Source of the DNA: a virus
Reading direction: 5' to 3' (one strand)
IMG/VR virus record: IMGVR_UViG_3300030225_000018
Location: 1-33,150 of that record
Length of the DNA stretch: 33,150 bases
Position 1 is the first letter of the stretch; every line of letters starts with the position of its first letter. Position numbers and translations under genes: made by a program. This document shows positions 30,544 through 33,150 of this stretch, in pieces. The notes under the pieces are model-generated. The model was not told the DNA's origin, ran no database searches, and saw nothing but the letters and a program-made list of their open reading frames with translations.

Positions 30544-33150
30544 ATGGGTGAAATAACCACGGATTCCATGTCTGTATATCGTGATTTTACGGTAGACGGA
30601 GAATCATCGTCTGGCGCTTATGATCCGCCTAAAACAGATATTCGCACACTTTTTTCGATAATTGATAATGCTGTATCCGCTATCGCAGCTAGTACATTAA
30701 GCTACTCGACACGTGCGCTTCTGTATGCTGATTTGACTAGGGCTGATGGTACCCTTGCATATGTTTATGCAGACTCGACATCGGCGTATAATACCTATTA
30801 CCAGTTTGGCGCATACACATCTCCGCCTGCGTGGGTAGTGGCGACTTGGTATATTAATCAGGTAGCGACCGTCGTACAGCCATTGGTCGATGATGCAGCG
30901 GCATCTGCGACATCAGCTGCTGCATCATCTGCAAGTGCTCCTGTGACAATTGGCGGGACTGGCTCAATCTCGATAAATCTTCAAACCCTAAAGATAACCA
31001 CATCGGGTTCCCTGTTCGCACTTACCGGAAGCCCTCCCCTAGCAATACCGGCCGCACAGTCATATACAATGACCGCGCCAAACCCGGCCTTCCTGCAAAC
31101 GATTTACGTCAACGTCACGACGGGGAATTTCGGCTCTGTGCAGTCCGGGTCAGTACCAGCTGGATGCCGTATCGTTGCCTTTGTCTTCAACCAAATCCTT
31201 TATCCCGTCGCCACCTTCCAGGCATCGCTAAACCTCACCCTTACGAATTCAAGCGGCGCTACGACCTCAGCCATAAACGATATCATCATAGCCGCTCGTG
31301 GCGCGTCTGATCTTCCTACCGTTGTCGGCCCCCCAGGCGTTGTCACCGTGAACTTGCAGACCGGGTATATCGTCACAAGCGCGGGGAACTTCTACGCCGT
31401 CTGCAGTACTGGATTCAAACAGATCACCGCGAGCCAGTCGGTAGCTATTACGGGTTTTACTAACGCGGCCTTCCTCCAGACCATTTACGTCAATATGTCC
31501 ACCGGGGCAGTCGGCGCGGTCCAGGGCGCGGGCGGTGTGCCGGTGGGTTGTCTGCCGGTGGCATATACGTTCAACCAGATCCTTTACCCGGCCGCGTCCT
31601 ACTCGCCGGCCATATCGCCATTTTCGCTCGTCAACAGCGCAGGCACGACGATCAGCGCGGCAGCCAACAAGCCATTTGCTCTGATATTCGACATCGGGGC
31701 GTGGAACGTCTCGATGCAGACGAACGCGATCACGACGGTAGGGTCGTGCTTCCTGGCAACGCCGGACGGAACGATTAGCGTGGCCGGCTCCCAAACCGTG
31801 ACCATCCCAACGATGACGGGCGCGGGCTATCTGTACGCCAACGCCTCGGGGGTGCTCTTCTACATTGACAACGGCGCGCCTCCAGCCGGCTCATATCCGA
31901 TACTCGCGCTTAAGCAGGCACCAGGAAGCGCGCTTGACGTACAATGCCTGAGTTTCGGCGCGAACGTCACCTTCACGGATTCGACAGGCTACACGACGAC
32001 TGTCGGCAATGTGCTCAAGGCGTTCGTTCGGACGTCAACTCGCTTGATCCTGCCGGACGATATGTTCTTCGTCAGCGGCCTTTCCCTGCCGCTATACAAG
32101 TCTTCGGCCGTCTGCGAGACCGACGCAGTCTTATATAATTCGACGCGCACGGCAGTCATCAGTGGCGTTGCGACCGACCGAAGCCCCTACCAATATTTTA
32201 GTGAGTATCGCGATCTTCTAGGCGATAATCTAGCGGGCACTTTTCAAGTTGGCTTGCGGAACTGGACCGACGATAATGTTATGGTGCAATCCGTCACGCG
32301 GCATCTTGCCGGCGCGGGCGCTCTGACGGGCCATTCGCCCAAGATACTCGTCATCGGGGATAGTACGTCAGAATTCGGCATGTTGACCGAACTTGACGCT
32401 GCCTTGCGCACGCTGGGTGCGACACCGGTATGGCTCGGCACTTATGCCAGCACGGCCAATCCCGCCAATGTCGGGGGTGGTAATATTCCAGGCGAGGGCC
32501 GCGGTGCTTTCGCACTCCGAACCTTCATCGGCCGTGACGGCGTGGCGGCGACGACGAACGTTGCGACCGTCGCGTCAAGTGGGGGCGGAACGACGACGCA
32601 CTATCAAAATCCGTTTCTCCGGGTATGCGTATCCGGCGACCTGACAGCGCACCCAGAGCGCTGCATGCGGTACCTGAACGCAGGCACGCCGTACAACCAG
32701 TTTCGCAATGTTACCTATGCCGAAGAGACAGCTGGCAGCATCAGTCATAGCGCGACCACAGACTATTATATCTTCGATTTCGCCGCTTATCTTTCGGGTT
32801 GGGGGATTTCCACGCCGGATATGGTCATAATCGCACTGGACGACAACGACGTCTTATGGGGCGGCGGTCCGGGGGGTTCGGGCTCACACACCTATACCCA
32901 GGCGGAACAACTCGCCTTTGCGTCTGCGTCACTGGCTATCATGGTGCGGTCGATCTATGAGGCCAATCCGGCAATCAAGGTCGGCATATCGCCGCTGGCA
33001 AGTCGCGGCAATGATACGACGTTCGTCTCGCGTTGGGCCTCACTCTACGCGCCCCTGATCGAAGCGCAGATGACGGAAGTCCGCGCATTGCAGACCGCGC
33101 TATCCTCTACTGTGATTAAGGTAATTGGTACATGGGCCCACACGAACCGA
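30544..33150 (+). CDS. Large tail fibre with SGNH domain, 3' end off window
   Basis: 869 codons seen, open to the right edge, start ATG 30544 with CGGAG 6 nt upstream. The N-terminus SYSTRALLYADLTRADGTLA fits a phage fibre attachment module. Ala/Ser linker at about 115-135. Three related beta domains follow: about 143-250, about 270-375 (sharing FLQTIYVN and FNQILYP, period 127) and a shorter third about 412-470. The C-terminal SGNH hydrolase starts near 598: KILVIGDSTSEFG with Ser607, and MVIIALDDNDVLW with Asn768-Asp769. The DxxH block should lie past the edge. It probably binds and deacetylates host surface glycan. The first about 130 codons are AT-richer than the rest. Confidence 0.85.
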   Translation, partial: MGEITTDSMSVYRDFTVDGESSSGAYDPPKTDIRTLFSIIDNAVSAIAASTLSYSTRALLYADLTRADGTLAYVYADSTSAYNTYYQFGAYTSPPAWVVATWYINQVATVVQPLVDDAAASATSAAASSASAPVTIGGTGSISINLQTLKITTSGSLFALTGSPPLAIPAAQSYTMTAPNPAFLQTIYVNVTTGNFGSVQSGSVPAGCRIVAFVFNQILYPVATFQASLNLTLTNSSGATTSAINDIIIAARGASDLPTVVGPPGVVTVNLQTGYIVTSAGNFYAVCSTGFKQITASQSVAITGFTNAAFLQTIYVNMSTGAVGAVQGAGGVPVGCLPVAYTFNQILYPAASYSPAISPFSLVNSAGTTISAAANKPFALIFDIGAWNVSMQTNAITTVGSCFLATPDGTISVAGSQTVTIPTMTGAGYLYANASGVLFYIDNGAPPAGSYPILALKQAPGSALDVQCLSFGANVTFTDSTGYTTTVGNVLKAFVRTSTRLILPDDMFFVSGLSLPLYKSSAVCETDAVLYNSTRTAVISGVATDRSPYQYFSEYRDLLGDNLAGTFQVGLRNWTDDNVMVQSVTRHLAGAGALTGHSPKILVIGDSTSEFGMLTELDAALRTLGATPVWLGTYASTANPANVGGGNIPGEGRGAFALRTFIGRDGVAATTNVATVASSGGGTTTHYQNPFLRVCVSGDLTAHPERCMRYLNAGTPYNQFRNVTYAEETAGSISHSATTDYYIFDFAAYLSGWGISTPDMVIIALDDNDVLWGGGPGGSGSHTYTQAEQLAFASASLAIMVRSIYEANPAIKVGISPLASRGNDTTFVSRWASLYAPLIEAQMTEVRALQTALSSTVIKVIGTWAHTNR

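Noticed and set aside
30889-30929. 11-bp inverted repeat as a terminator or recombination site
   Set aside because: It lies within coding sequence of an Ala/Ser linker without a T-run; codon repetition can create it. Mentioned only with the composition break.

Overview
This window is the late (structural) half of a tailed double-stranded DNA phage or prophage with a long non-contractile tail (siphovirus type). The fairly high G+C content, the gene order and the GTA-like tail proteins suggest an alphaproteobacterial host. The host itself cannot be named from this sequence. No integrase, CRISPR array or insertion sequence is visible, and no endolysin was recognised.

Layout. Positions 1-1138 hold three leftward small genes; the outermost runs off the left edge and carries a Trp/Ala repeat. 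A divergent intergenic region (1139-1277) separates them from the rightward late genes: terminase small and large subunits, then five small accessory genes, two with Cys clusters (1278-4950). A long gene-poor stretch (4951-5821) is packed with RNA-like hairpins, including GNRA and UUCG tetraloops, and lies between two intrinsic terminators. I read it as a candidate large structured RNA. A two-TM membrane-protein gene follows as a self-contained cassette flanked by duplicated terminator plus GTGATACCGT modules, then a possible small RNA, then portal and MuF-like head protein (6464-8838).

A second gene-poor stretch (9101-9921) also holds long-range helices and a degenerate tRNA-like cloverleaf. 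It lies between two small leftward genes. The capsid genes follow: an XkdF-type protease fused to a ParB-like domain, a scaffold-like protein, a decoration protein, the major capsid protein and two small structural proteins (10160-15199). After a strong terminator come three consecutive genes encoding Sec signal peptides, one of them an SGNH esterase, and then a membrane/lysis-like cluster (18250-19266).

From 19342 to 30466 the genes run in standard order: head-tail connectors, tail completion and terminator proteins, an odd DUF115-like Rossmann protein, tail tube, tail-assembly chaperone with an apparent -1 frameshift extension, tape measure (1060 aa, roughly a 150-160 nm tail by the usual 0.15 nm per residue rule), distal tail proteins, an NlpC/P60-like protein and a J-like hub. 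A very large tail fibre with three tandem repeat domains and a C-terminal SGNH domain runs off the right edge.

The genes work as an assembly line: terminase packages DNA through the portal into a protease-matured capsid, connectors join it to a tape-measured tail, and the hub and fibre (with esterase domain) contact and probably trim the host surface. The least explained content is the two structured non-coding segments and the signal-peptide cassette.
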